Assembly (NCBI RefSeq): GCF_020360975.1
Contig: NW_025408676.1
Location: 496,001 to 560,000 of the forward strand
Direction: 5' to 3'
DNA length: 64,000 bases
Source: Hirsutella rhossiliensis
Lineage: Eukaryota > Ascomycota > Sordariomycetes > Hypocreales > Ophiocordycipitaceae
Shown here: piece after piece, positions 49,025 to 61,540 of the stretch
How positions within the stretch are numbered: the stretch's first letter is position 1
How the letters are laid out: the number at the start of each line of letters is the position of its first letter
Program-made: the position numbers and the translations under genes
Notes under the pieces: model-generated
Told to the model about the DNA's origin: nothing
Databases searched by the model: none
What the model saw: the letters and a program-made list of their open reading frames with translations, nothing else

Positions 49025-49640
49025 ATTGCGAAATATAGTTTAATTTATATTCTTAGAGATATCCCTTAGTAATAAGGACTTAAGAAGTAAAAAAGTACTA
49101 GTATAAAAGAAGGAAAAAGGAGCTAGAAAGAGGTATAAAAAGGAAGGTAAGGGTAAAAAGGGAAGTAAAATTAGTAATAGCTTTTTATAAGGGTAGTAAG
49201 AGATAAAATAAATATATTAGTAATAGTTAGAATAAGAGGGAAAATAAATAAAAGGCTTAGTAGTTAAGAGAATATTAATAGCTTTTTTAAGTAGGATCTT
49301 CTTTATTAATTAAGATACTAAATAAAAATAAATAATAGCGTTAAATAATAAAAGAAAGATAATTAAAGTAATATAATAATTACTCCCTTACTATAATTAT
49401 AATCCTTATAATAATTAAATAACTTTACCTTACCTATTTAACCCCTTACTTTTACTTTTACCTTTATATATTTTTATATACTTCTTATATCTCTCTTAGT
49501 TAGAGTTATTAGCTTAAAAGGAATAGAGGTTATACTTTCTCTAGCTACTATAAAAAGCACCCTTCTTACCCTCCTTTACCCCTTTTATAAGAAAAGCTAA
49601 TTATTAACTAACTTTTCTACCCTCTTTTTATAATAATATT
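49025..49640 (+). mobile_element. Copia A fragment (copy 4): 5' LTR and start of internal region
   Basis: This is a plus-strand copy of the family A LTR (49,025-49,511) plus about 130 bp of internal sequence that matches copy 3 until 49,640, where it stops. It has in-frame decay and low CA/TG content. The right end abuts the unassigned repeat at 49,645. Confidence 0.75.
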
Positions 49641-49644
49641 AATT

Positions 49645-49808
49645 AATTAAGATTATACTAGTAACTTATTTAAAGGTATCTAGAACTTTAGTATTAAATA
49701 AGAGGGAAAAACTAAAGTACTTAAAGGAATACCCTCCCCTCTTTTATAGCTAGTCCTCCCTTATACTAGGTCGCGGTTATAATATATAAGAATCTTATAC
49801 TAGCTATC
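49645..49808. repeat. Unassigned direct repeat, right copy (about 165 bp)
   Basis: It matches 42,350-42,515 in the same orientation, with scattered C/T and G/A differences. See that entry for possible meaning. Confidence 0.6.
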
Positions 49809-50176
49809 GTAAGTATTATTTTTAGTTAGTTAGAATTATATTAGCCCTACTATAAAGTAACCTTAGAAAGTAACTCTTTTATATATTTAAGGTATATAGT
49901 ATTAATCGGTAGTATAAGCGTTTTTAGTTAATAGTTAATTATATAATTATCCTAAACCTTATCTTATAATAATATCTTCTTAGGCTTTACTTTATTTTTC
50001 TATTATAAGGCTTAGCAGGCTAATTTTTATTAATACTAGCCTTTAGCTAAGCTAGTAGTTAGGTTATTATACTAGCTTTACGCTATACTTATTAAGTTAG
50101 TAGTATTAGCTATAGGTTTTTATTTTCTTAGTTAGGGGGCCTAGACTAAGGTTAAGGGGGAGGTCCTTATAAATTT
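49809..50176. other. AT-rich RIP-like stretch, target of chromovirus copy 2
   Basis: No frame or repeat can be assigned. The sequence continues after the chromovirus at 57,163-57,373. Confidence 0.4.
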
Positions 50177-50181
50177 ATTAC

Positions 50182-50367
50182 TATTACGGAGTAGGTAGAG
50201 GCGTGCGCGTAGGTACCGTCCGTAAGATAATGTTAATAAGCTATATAGAGCTCTTCTATGCGCGGCTAGCCCGCCCCTATACTTACGGGATCCGGCCCTC
50301 CGTACGTAACTACACGGCTTAGGCCGCGGCCTAAGCCTATTACCTATAATAGTTAAAGACTCTTATA
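50182..50367 (-). repeat. Chromovirus copy 2, 3' LTR (186 bp)
   Basis: It begins TATTACGGAG and ends TCTTATA, preceded by the target duplication ATTAC. It pairs with 56,972-57,157. The polypurine tract (minus strand GAGGGAGGG) lies just inside. Confidence 0.93.
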
Positions 50368-50799
50368 TAATGCCCTCCCTCGAGCGCGGCGTAGTGCTGC
50401 CCTATTAACGGCTCCTATATAATTAGGCCCGTGCCGCGGGCTCTTCCCTACCCTTTCCCGTTAATAGGGCCGGCCCTACTAGCCCTATTATCCCCGCGCC
50501 CGTTAGCCCGGGCAGCCGGGACCCGGCTCTATACTCGTCGGCCGGCTAGCTATTTTAATAGGGGCGTAACCTATTATATACGCCCCTAGGTAGCCGGCGG
50601 CTAGTCCGGACCTACGTAAGCCTTAGGTTGCCCGTCCCCTCTACCTTAGGCAGTATCCTCTACTAAGGGGTATATAAGGCGGCATCCCCCCCTTCCCCCT
50701 TCCCTTCCTTCTCTCCCTTCTTTAACCGTAGTAATAGCATTAATAGGTAAGTTCCGCTCTACCTAGGGCGTTAGTCCGTTCCTAGCTATACGGGCCGCT

Positions 50800-51510
50800 C
50801 TATTAACGTATGCTCGTAGTAGTAGCGGTAGCAGTAATAATAGCCCTAATAATAATAATAACTCTAACTAGTAAGTTCCGCGCCTTATAGAGCGGGAGGC
50901 CGTATTCCGTGGTGCTAACTTCCGCGATAGATATATCCGCCTCTCCCTCTCCTACCTTCTCCTTCTCGGAGCGTGCGGAGTCGTTCGTCGACGCCGTGCT
51001 AGCCGCGGCCGACGATAACTCCGCCGCTGCCGCCGCTCCTGCCCGCGCCGCTGCCACCGCTCCTACCGCCGCCGCCGCCGCCTCTACTACGCTATTCGCT
51101 CTTACGTCGCCCCTTAGGGTAACGACGCCGTCCCCGCCGCTACCTATAACGCCCGGCCCCTCGGCCCCCGCCTCTGTCTCCGCTACCCCCGTAAGTCTAT
51201 AGTTAGGTAAGCGTAATAGATATTATCCGCTAACCTCCTATAGTATAAGCGCTAAGTATAGGCCGGCGCCGCCCGCTCGGCCCCCTATATACGTTATACG
51301 TCGTAGGAGCTCGACTACTCCGACTAGGCCGGGCGCCGCCGCGGCGGCAGCTACTACTAGTGCGCGCGAGCCGGCCGCGCTTATAAGGCGGCGCCTCCCG
51401 TCCTGCTTGCTACGGCGTCGGCTTAGAAGGCCGGCTCGTATAGGCAGGCGCGGGGGGCTACTAAGAAGCGCCTTACCGCCGCCGCCGCCGCCTACCGTAA
51501 CCTCCGCGCC
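50800..51510 (-). pseudogene. Extra Ala-rich frame between chromodomain and 3' LTR, chromovirus copy 2
   Basis: An 84-codon open stretch (50,803-51,057) extends upstream in the same frame, interrupted only by single TAG/TAA codons, to about 51,510. Visible parts include PPYKRGRLARALVVVAA, VELLRRITYIGG, LYLALIL, LRLPNYRLTGVAETEAG, an Ala-rich stretch, and then SARSEKEKVGEGEADISIA. It is on the element's coding strand, about 0.5 kb beyond the chromodomain, and aligns with 7,200-7,880 in copy 1. It has hydrophobic, Ala-rich and acidic sections but no domain that I recognise. Chromoviruses normally end after integrase-chromodomain, so this is an accessory frame or captured sequence. Confidence 0.45.
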
Positions 51511-52029
51511 CTCGAGCGATAGGGCTTTATGCCTAAGTAAGTCTTACTCCTCCGCTCCCCTATTTCCGCCTCTAACGTACCCGGTGCTAGGGATACTACC
51601 TTCGTCGCCCTATCGGCGGTCCCCTTAGCCGTGCCCGCCTCCGCTACCGCCGCTACCCCTGCCGCCGCTGCTAGCCGCCGCCCCTCTGCCCCTAGAGCCG
51701 CCGCCGCCGCCGACTAGCTTATAGGCTTAGAGGGCCGCCTTAGCGCCCTAGAGACCGCCGCCGCTATTAATAAGAAGGAGGAGGCTAATAAGGATAACGA
51801 TAACGAAGATAATAATAATAATAACGATAAGGAATAGGCCTAGGTAGTCTAAGGGCTCCGCCCTATAATAAACGCTATTTTTATCTCTACTTATACTATT
51901 GCGCTTATATTGCCTATATTGCCGTAACTACCCCCTCCGCTATGCCTACTTCGTGGTCCTAGCCCGGGCTACTATCGGTAGTCCGCTAGTCTATCGTTCT
52001 CGTCTACTATTCCGAATAAGGCTTTAAAC

Positions 52030-55000
52030 TTATCGAGGGCTATAGTTCCTATAAACTTATATACGGGTTCTTATATAGGGTTAAGATACCCGCGCTACTT
52101 AACGAGGACCTCCTAGCGTTTCCCTTTACCGACCTTTTTCTAGCGCGTAGCCCGTATCTCTTTAACCTTAAACTTATCCTCTCCCTTTACCTCGATTACG
52201 GGCGGTTAGGCGTCCGCTACTTCTTATCCGGGCAGCGGGTTAAAGGAGGCTCTACGAAGGAGGTCTACGTTAATCTTATTATAGACCCCCGTTAGGAGAC
52301 TATCGAGCTCTATAACCTATAGGCTAATAACCCTCTATACTATAAACTTCGCGTATAGCTAGTTAAGCTTCTTCTTTAGTCGTGCTAACTTATAGTTACG
52401 GAGGTCTAGCTATACCTTATCTCCTACCGCGAACCTATCTACTAGGGCCCTAGTCTTATTAGCGTGCCGCTCTTAATCTTACGCCGCGGCGGCTATCGCG
52501 GATTAGCAATAATCTATAGTCTCCTATAGCTTTTATATAAACGCGGAGGCGCGGCCCTCTAGTAACGTATTACTATACTACTCTACTACTACGTCTATAG
52601 TAAAGGGAACTAGTAAAGGTAGTTTAAAGCTATATATTATAAAGAAAGGGGCTATCTTAATAGAGGTATATAGTCTACTATTTAACGTAAGTTAGGCCGC
52701 GGGGAGCTACCGGTCTTAGTCTGCTTAGTTACGGGCTACGATAGCCCGTAGGTAAGCCTACGCCTCTTAGTTAACCTTCTTAGGCCCTCCGTTAGTCTAT
52801 AGGTAATATACCGTGCTAAGTAGCTACGTAATCTAAAGTAGCTAGTATAGGTACTACTAAAAGCGGCTAGTTTAATTTAATCCCCTATCGCTTATAATAG
52901 AGGCTAGCTAGCTATACGAGCGGGCCTAGTACTATAGGAAGCGCTCTATATAGGACTCTATATCTATAGACAGCATCGGCTTTAATACTATAGACTTACT
53001 AAGTTAGTCCTTAATTACCTATATATAGCGGTTGCCGCCCTCTATAAGTAGGAGGTCCGTTATAAAGTCTATTTATATATACGTATAGAACCGGTCGGGC
53101 ACCGGAAGCTACTTAAGTAGCCCCTTAAGCTACGCCCTCTAGATCTTCGTACGGCTATAGATATCGTAGTTACGGAGGAAGCAACGAACGTAGTGCTATA
53201 GGAGGGGCTAGTAAAAGTCCCTCGCAAGGCCTACTACTATGCCCTATCTGCTTAGGTAACCCACGACGCTAGAGTTATAGATAAGTTAGACTAGCCTCCC
53301 TCGGAGCTCGTTCCGTTTATCTAGCTCCAGCGGTCCCTCCTTCTCCTTAGCTTCCGTAGTATACGGTGCGCCCGGTACCTATAGTCTCCCCCGCTAGTAT
53401 AGATGCCCCCGTAGGTCGATATAGTAGTCAGCCACCTATACCTTTAGCTTTAGCTTTAGATCTAAGCATCGAGCGCCGGACTTAACGGCGCGGCGCACGC
53501 CCTCGTAGGTACGGTCTAGAGCCGCTATCCTATCCTATAAGCGTTATAGGGCCTTATCTTAGAATACTCTCGCCGCGCGCGCCCCTAGGCCGGTCTATCC
53601 CTCCTCGCTAGACCGAGGTAAGGGCGCAGGGGGAAGCTTATTCGCTAGCACCGCGTCTTCCTTTACTAGGGAAGCTCCTATATAAGTCCGTAGTGCTTCC
53701 TACGGGATAAGCTATAGATCCCGGGCCTCGATGTCTGCTCCCGTCGGCTGGTCTTAATCCCTCCGGGAAAGCGCGTTTAGGACTATAGAGTCCCGCCTAG
53801 GGCGGTACTTAATCGAGAAGTTAAAGCGTAAGAGATACTCCGCCTAGCGGGCTTACCGCTCCGAGAGGTGCTAGCGAGTTATAAAGTACTCGAGGTTCCT
53901 ATAGTCTATAAGAACCTCGAAGCTCTTATAGCTCTAGAGCTCTACTTATTATTGCTCGAGGTAGCTAATAATCGCTAGTATCTCCTTATCGTAAATAGCG
54001 TAATTCCGCTCCGCTAGGGTTAGCTTATAGGAGTAGAACGCTACCGGTTACTTCCGCCCGTTTACTTCTTAAGAGAGCGTTCCTCTAAGTGCCTAGCCGC
54101 TATAGTCCGCTTTAACTAACGTAGACTAGTCGAAGTCCTACTAAAGTAGTACCAGGGCTTAAGAGAATAGGTCCTTAAGCGTGCGGAACGCTCCTTCTTA
54201 TATAGGCCCTTAGTAAAAGGCGGTCCGCTTCCCGGTAATCTCGTTTAAGGGCATTATAATATAGGAGAAGCCCTTAATAAACATCCTATAATAGTTCGCG
54301 AACCTAAGGAAGCTCCGTATGCCTAACTACGTAGTTAGGGTAGCTTAGTCCTAAATCGCTTAGATCTTTGCGGGGTCCGCCTATATACCTACGCTTATAT
54401 AGATAATAAAGCCTAGGTACTTAACCCTCTTAACCCTAAATTTGCACTTATCTAGGTTAAGGTAGAGCCTATAAAGTTAGAGGCGCTCTAGGACCCTCCG
54501 TACTTTCTATATATAGTCCTCGTAGGAGCCGCTTATATAGATAAGGATATTATCTACGTATATAGAGGCGAACTTATCGAGGAAGTCCCGAAGCACGTTA
54601 TTAATATAACGCTAGAAGGTAGCGGGCGCTCCTAAGAGGCCGAAGGGCGTTATAAGCTACTCGAATAAGCTATAGCGTATATAGAACGCTGTCTTTTACT
54701 TATTACCCTCCGAGATCTATACCTTATAGAACGCCTATTTTATATCTAGCTTCGTAAACTACTTCGCCTTCGAAAGGTTACGGAGCGTATCCGAGATTAA
54801 GGGCAAGGGGTAGCGGTCTAGCCTCGTAATTGCGTTTAGGGCCCTATAGTCGTAATAGAACCGTATCCCGCCCCTTAGTTTACATATAAATAGGACCGGC
54901 GCTCTTACTTCGGAGCTACTTACTTAAATAAAACCCTTATTTAGGAGGTCCCTTAGCGTCTTCTTTAGCATTAGCAGCTCCGCGTATAATATACTATATA

Positions 55001-56900
55001 GCGGTCCGAACGGTGCGGGCAGTTCCTACCCCTTCTTATTAGTACGGAGTACGATCCTATAGTCTACCCCTAGCTTATATAGGTTAAGCTTATCTACTTC
55101 CTAGGACTCGAATAGCGGTAGGAGGTCATAAAAGCGCTCTAGTATCTATTACTATAGCTTAGAGGGCGACTTTAGCTTCTTCGTTTAGAGGGCCTTATCG
55201 ATATCCGCTAGGCTAACTATATAGACCGCTACGTTAGCCGCTACCCGGCCTTGCCCCTACTCTACCTATCGCACGGTTCCTATAAAGATAGAGGCAAGGA
55301 CTTCTTATACTAAGTATAAAGCTCGCACGCCTAGTCCTATGCTTATAGAACTATTATTATAGCGGACCTACTATTGCATAGGCCTAAACTATAGCTTCCT
55401 TTAGTATAGAACCGAGTATAACTCTATATATAATAACTAGGGTTTCCCGAGGATTAAGGGAAACTCTAGTTAGGGGATTATATAGGCTACGATAAGCTTA
55501 TAGCAACCGTCGACCTCTATAGCTAGCTACGTAATGCCCCTAATTACCGTACCCTTTATCGCGCCTAAGGCGCCCTTTACTTACCTTAGGGCGATCTTTT
55601 CTACCGGCACTTATATCTCTCGCGTAAGCGCCTCGTTAACTACGGCGTAGTACTAGTAGCCCTCGTCTATAAAGGCGGCAATAGGTAAGGAGTTATTAAT
55701 TATAACCTATATTAAAGTAGGCTCCTCTTCTATATAGGCGGACAATTCTTCCTTCTCCTTTACTAGTACTAGTAATTAGGGCTCCGGAGCCTATCTTTGC
55801 TCCGGAGCTACTCTTTTTCCTCTAGGCTTAGGGGGGCGGAGTCCTCCTTATCGTCTAAAGCAAGGAGCGGTTCTATCTTCGCTACTCGAACCGCTACGGG
55901 CCGCTTAGCTAAAAGGAAGGGGCATTTTAATATAAAGTACGTAGATACTCCGTAACGTAAGTAGCGGCCGTTAGCCTTCCTCTTCCTAATTTCCTCGCTC
56001 GTTACCTACTTCGCCTACTACTTAGAGTATAGGGCGGTATAGGGGGTAGTCGACGGCGTCTTCTTACCGCGTCTAGCCCGGTCTATGCGGGTAGCCGATA
56101 TTAGGGTATCCCTATCCGTATCGATAGCCGGTTATTTATCTTACGGAGGGGCGGTAATCCTATCGCCGCTATACGGCGTGCGCTTACGGAGCTTCTAGAA
56201 ACGCAGCGTCTACTTATAGCCCTAAGCTACCTTTATTAACCGGCTTACGTACTCGCCGTAGTTAGTAGGCATAATTATAGGGATAAGTAGCTCCTATAGG
56301 GCCGGCGTAATCGAACTCTATAGCTATATAAGCTTCGCGCTATCTTCCTATACCGTAGTCCCCGCTACCCGTAAGAGCGTCTCTTCGAAATCGGGAAGGA
56401 ATTCGCTAAAGGTTTATCCGTCTCTCTACTTAAGGGTCCGTAGCCTATCTTACGCCTTCTCCGCTCTATACGTTGCCGAACGTATATATAAGGTATTAGA
56501 AGAAGTCTTATAGGTCGCGTCTACTACTAGGGCCGCCCTTATCCTAGAATCCGGAGATCCGCCGTATCTAGGGCTCCGGCAGCGTATAGAGGAGCGAATA
56601 CCACGCTATATCGCGATAGCTATTTAGGCCCTATTTCTCGTCGGTTATAAACTTCGTCTATAGCCGGCTAAGGAAGAAGTAAAAGGACTCCGGCTTACCG
56701 TCCTAAGTTAGCTAAGGGAGCGGCTTCCTCGTCGGTAGTATCGCCGCCGTAACCGGCGTTACGGAGGCCGTAGGGGTTAAAGCCGGTCTCGTAGACGGCT
56801 CCCTTAGTATAGCGAGAACCTCGTCCTTCTCGCTAGCCGTCGCGCTTCTAATCGCTTCTAGGATAGCTACGATACTTCCTATCTATCCGGGGAGGGGCGG
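52030..56900 (-). pseudogene. Degraded gag-pol of chromovirus copy 2
   Basis: It has the same layout as copy 1. On the minus strand LDKFASIYVDNILIY marks reverse transcriptase (about 54,536-54,580). The chromodomain (about 52,030-52,205) reads GEDKFKVKEIRATR, then KKVGKGKR, then EVLVK and RGYLNPI, which is clearer than in copy 1. Gag lies about 56,900-55,800 and integrase about 53,600-52,300 by order. Stops are less frequent than in copy 1 but still prevent translation. Confidence 0.85.
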
Positions 56901-56971
56901 AGTGCTTCCTCGAGGGGGAGGCGCCCTCTCCGGAGAGACATCTATTAGATCTATTAATTAATAGCTTATAC

Positions 56972-57157
56972 TATCACGGAGTAGGCAGAGGCGTGCGCGT
57001 AGGTGCCGTCTATAGGATAATATTAATAAGTTATGCAGAGCTCTTCTATACGCGGCTGGCCCGCCCTTATACTTATAGGATCCGGCCCTCTATACGTAAC
57101 TATACGGCTTAGGCCGCGGCCTAAGCCTATTACCTATAATAGTTAAAGACTCTTATA
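56972..57157 (-). repeat. Chromovirus copy 2, 5' LTR (186 bp)
   Basis: It begins TATCACGGAG, the least mutated start among the four LTRs, and is followed by ATTAC. It confirms the LTR length seen in copy 1. Confidence 0.93.
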
Positions 57158-57373
57158 ATTACTAGGTTTAAGTAGGTAAGGTCTAAGCCGGCTTACTTAT
57201 AGTAGGGCTAGACTACTAGTATATTTATAAGCGCTTTTAAAAGCGCTAATTAGCTAATTAATAAGTAATTTAGCGTAGTTTACTAGTTTAACTAAAATTT
57301 AATTATACCCTTAGCTAGATTTAAACTAACTTTAGTATTATAGCTAGTAGACTTCTTAGGTATATAACTACTA

Positions 57374-57863
57374 TTATAAAGCATAGCTTAATTTTATAGT
57401 TCTTAGAGATATCCCTTAGTAAAAGGGACTAAGGAAGCTAAAAATACCTAGTATAAAAGAAGGAAGAAGGAGCTAAAAAGAAGTATAGAAAGGAGGGTAG
57501 GGGTATAAGGGAAAGTAAAAGTAGTAATAGCTTCTTATAAAGGTAGTAAGAGATAAGATAGATATACTAGTAATAGCTAGAAAAGAGGAGAAAACCTAGT
57601 AAAAAGCTTAGTAGATAAAAGGATATTAATAGCTTCTTTAAGTAGGATCTTCTTTATTAATTAAGATATTAAATAGGTATAAAGAAAGGCGTTAAATAAA
57701 AGAAAGAAAGAGAATTAAAGTAATATAATAATTACTTCCTTACTATAATTACTGCCCTTATAAGAATTAAAAATCTCTATACTACCTATCTAACCCCTTA
57801 CATTTAATTTTACCTTTATATCTTTTTTATATACTTCTTATATCTCTCTTTATAAGAGTTATA
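57374..57863 (+). repeat. Copia A copy 3, 5' LTR (about 490 bp)
   Basis: It is the inverted match of 4,890-5,373 and 35,813-36,299. Ends are set by comparison of all four copies and are good to a few bases. Confidence 0.8.
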
Positions 57864-60800
57864 AGCCTAGGAGGAATAGTATTCCTATACCTTTTAGCTG
57901 CTATAAAAGGCACCTTTCTTATATCCTTTCTAGCTCCTATTTACCCCTCTTACTAGAAAAGCTGATTTTAACTAACTTTTCTACCCCCTTCTTCTATAAC
58001 GATATTAAAAAATAACTCCTTTACTATCCCTATAGTCTATAAGACGATTCTTATAGAGCCCTAAAATTAAGATAAGTAGGTAAAGGAGCTATAGGCTTAT
58101 ATAGATAAAACTATTTATAATTTAGTATTCTTTAATAAGTAGGACCCTCTTAAGCCCCCTCTTTATCCTAGGGTAACGGAATTTATAAAAGGAGCTTTCC
58201 TTTTCTTTAAGCTAACCTTTATATAATAAAGAGCTTTTTTTACTACCTTAGGTAACTATAAGAGTTACTATAAGGAATACCTTTATAAGATAAAGCTACT
58301 AACTACTACTCGTATAGTAATAATAGAATCCGTTAGTACTATAAAGCTAATCTCTTTTTAAGAAAAAGAGACTCTTAGGTAGTAGCTTTTAAAGCTTAAG
58401 ACCTTAATAGCTCCCTTAAAGGGATATATAACTAACCGTATTAGGAAGACCTATATAGTATACTTAGGAGCCTTTTTTACTAGGAACCTACTAGCTTCTT
58501 TATAGCTAGCTAAGTAAGAAGAGATCTTTAAGGAAGCTAACTAATACTTCCTAAAAAAAGCTCTTTCTAGCTAGTAGCTATAGGATATATCTTTACTAAG
58601 AAAGCTTATTAGTAATAGTTACTTAACTATCTTTTAAGAAGCTAGCTAGGAACTAAATAAAGAGGCTGCTAGAGTATAATAATAAGTAGTCTTATTCCTT
58701 TATAGCTAGTACTCGACCTAGACAGCTCGACCTACTACCCCTATAGCTGCTATAGCCCTTATTACTAAGGCTCCCGCTATTAATACTATAGCTATTACCC
58801 TTTTAGCTCCTCCTCCTTTAAGAGCCTTAACGCTATCGCTAACTATAGCTATAGCCCTAGCTCCGCCTTTTACTCTAGGCCCGGCCCTAGTCCTATTAGT
58901 TAGACCGGCCTAACTAGTCCCCTAATAGACCTTTTAGTCTATTAGTCGAAAAATTAAGGAACTAGTCGAAAACGAACCTCTTTATTAAAATTAGTAATAA
59001 AGGGTAAAAAGGGGGGGTTTTTAAATAGACCTTCTAAAAAAGGATAAAGACTCCTTAAAGAGATAACGTATAAGGAGGAATCGACCTACCTACTAAGTAT
59101 ATAAAAAGCCCTATTAGCTAGAAGACTACTAATAGGTCTTTAAGGAAAACCGACTTAAAGGAATTAACCCTTTAAAGAGGCTATAAGGAATAGTATAATA
59201 GTCTCTTAAGGAGGACCCCTTATTATAAAAGAAGATAAATAAGATTTAGGTTACTAAGAAATAGTAACTAATAACGCCGCCGCCCTTATTTAAGCTATAA
59301 ATTTAAGGAAAAATCGTTAGTATAGTAAACCTAGCTTTTATATTCCTTATAGATTAATAAGGCTAAGACTAACTATTAGGACCCTCTAACTATCCCTTAT
59401 AAAAATTAGCTATCTTTAACTTTAGTACTTCCCTTAATATCTATAATATACTTTTATAATTCCGGTCCTTTAAGAAGGTATAAAGGGAATACCTTATTAC
59501 TAAGGAGTTAACTATATAGATAGAGGGATATAGAAGGGTGAATTTTACGATAAAATTACCTAATAGGTCTATATAAAATCTTCGATAAAAAAGAGTAGCT
59601 TTTTACCCTTACTTTTTAACGAGCTTAATTTCCTTTTACCTTCTTTAAGAAGAAAGAATCTTCTAGGATATAACGTCTAAGCCTATAGGGCTAGTCTTAA
59701 AGAATTAAACTATTAGACTTATCGAGGAGAAATTCGGTTAATTTATTCTTAAATTCCGACCTATCCTTAGGAAGGAATCTCTTAAAAAGTTAGCTTTCCT
59801 TACTAAGAGGAATAGGTCTATTATAAAGGACCCTCTTTTAGTAGCCTAAGGAGACGGCCTTCTTTAGTATATATAACTTAGTTACCTAGGCCCCCTAGCT
59901 TTATATAAGCTAGGCTAATAATAAAGCGTACGAATAAGGGGCTTAAAGACTATCGAATATAAATACTATAGCTAAGGAAAGACTAAGAAACGAATTTCTA
60001 AACAAACCCCTTTATAGCTAGACTAGCTATATAAGGAAATTTAAGTCGACTAAACTAACGTCTCTAAGGATTAAGAAAGCTTTATTAAGGTAATATTTTT
60101 TATAATCGCTTTTTTAAGGATAGTTTTCCTTTATTTCTTATAGACCTACCTAAGTAAGTATAACTAGTTTACCTTTTAAGACTTCGTTAACTAAATAAGA
60201 TCTTACTTTAGCTTTAAGGTAAAGAAGATATAGTTTAATAGAGAGCTATTTATAAAGGATATCTTAAATTAGCTTCGAAAAAAGGGTATTTTACTGCTCT
60301 TATTAGCACTAAATACCTAGGCTTAGAACGGAGGGGTAGAGAGATTAAGGGGTGCTATAATAAAAAGGGCCTATATAATAAGACTTACTATAAAGCTTTC
60401 CTATAACCTTTAAAGGGAAGTTATTAAAACCGCCTATTACCTTTAGAACTAGACCCTAAGGGACCCTAGGGGACTAAGGGACTATAGGGATCTAGAGACC
60501 TTTTTTAAGACCTAAAGAATAAACTAAAAATCCCTCCTTAAGCTCTTTATAAAGAATAGGGCCTCGCTAGCCTACATTTATACCTATAGCTATAAGGTAT
60601 ATACTATAACTACTAATATATAGCTAAAAAGGAAGAAGAAAAGAAAGCTTAATCTTAGAGCTTTTATTAGTTACCTTATTAATTATAATTCTATAAATAT
60701 CTTCTAGATCTAGATTCCTTTTTTATAGAAGTTTATTTTAACTAGGGATATAATTTTTAATAAATCTAGCTTCTTTAACGGAAAGAAGGATTAATAGCCC

Positions 60801-60993
60801 CTCTTACTCTTATAATATTAGCTAATTTAAAAGATCTAAATCCCCCCTTCTTAATAGTCTTAAAAAGAGGTCTAAAATAAGGAAATAAAAGAAGAAACTA
60901 ACGTTAAAGTAGTTAAGGATAACGCTAACTTTAAAGAGAAGGAAGCTATTAGATTAAATAATCTAAACGAAGAATAAGACTATAGGAAAGTAT
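57374..60993 (+). mobile_element. Copia A copy 3, plus strand, truncated before reverse transcriptase
   Basis: This is the reverse-complement counterpart of copy 1 from 5,373 down to about 1,940. It starts with a 5' LTR (57,374-57,863) and continues through gag (about 58,000-58,700), a Pro/Ala-rich segment (58,730-58,930) and the integrase region, and stops abruptly at 60,993 just before RT. Stops are dense. Near 60,949-61,140 a small minus-strand open frame crosses the junction and is not a gene. Confidence 0.82.
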
Positions 60994-61540
60994 AAGAAGG
61001 TATAAGCAATAAGCGTAGAATCGGGTAATCGATAATATAAGCGGAAAGATCGGTCGAAGTAGTATAGGGTAGGATTTCGTCCGGAGATTATAACGAGCAT
61101 ATAAGAGGCTAAATAATATATTAAAAGAATAGCGTTGCAAAAGATATATACGAACTTACTTATTCTATCTACTACTCCTAGGGAAATCCTTTGTCTTTTA
61201 TAGACTATTGCTCGCCTTCTAGTAGACTAATTAGTTAGCTTTCTAGTATATTCTATAGTGCTTAAAAAGCTCTATCTATAGTATATCTTCCTAACTTAGT
61301 AGGTGGTCTGATTATAGCGTGATATTTAACGTAAGACTATGGGTTCTAGTATAAGTAGTGGATTTAACTAGAATATTCTATGCCCTACCTATTCTTGTAT
61401 CGCGGATATCTTCGGAACCGCTAGGCCAAAATAGGCAATAGGGTATCCGTTCTGCTCGTAATTGACCTATGCATTTTATGCATATTTTTGTTTATAAGGA
61501 TAGGCTTATCCTAACCCGCCTTTCCTAGAGGAAGGTATAG
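60994..61540. other. Less mutated unassigned stretch between two copia elements
   Basis: CA and TG dinucleotides reappear here (for example GGTGGTCTGATT, TATGCATTTTATGCATA), unlike both flanks. No frame of note exists on either strand. It may be single-copy DNA or a low-copy element that was not a target of RIP. A small inverted repeat, TATGCAT/ATGCATA, lies near 61,469-61,485. Confidence 0.45.

Larger units (their letters stand above)
50182..57157 (-). mobile_element. Complete Ty3/gypsy chromovirus, copy 2 (6,976 bp), moderately RIP-degraded
   Basis: It aligns end to end with copy 1 and is bounded by 186-bp LTRs and perfect 5-bp duplications ATTAC (50,177-50,181 and 57,158-57,162). It reads on the minus strand. 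RT active site IYVDNILIY is near 54,536-54,565 and the chromodomain near 52,030-52,205. It keeps more C and G, more CG, and fewer stops than copy 1, suggesting fewer rounds of RIP. It was inserted next to copia A copy 3. Confidence 0.93.

Noticed and set aside
50909..51202. 97-codon plus-strand open frame in chromovirus copy 2
   Set aside because: It is the complement of the Ala-rich sense frame. GCC/GGC triplets leave both strands open.
60949..61140. 63-codon minus-strand frame rich in Leu, Tyr and Ser
   Set aside because: It crosses the broken end of copia A copy 3 and is composed of AT-rich codons; no homology visible.
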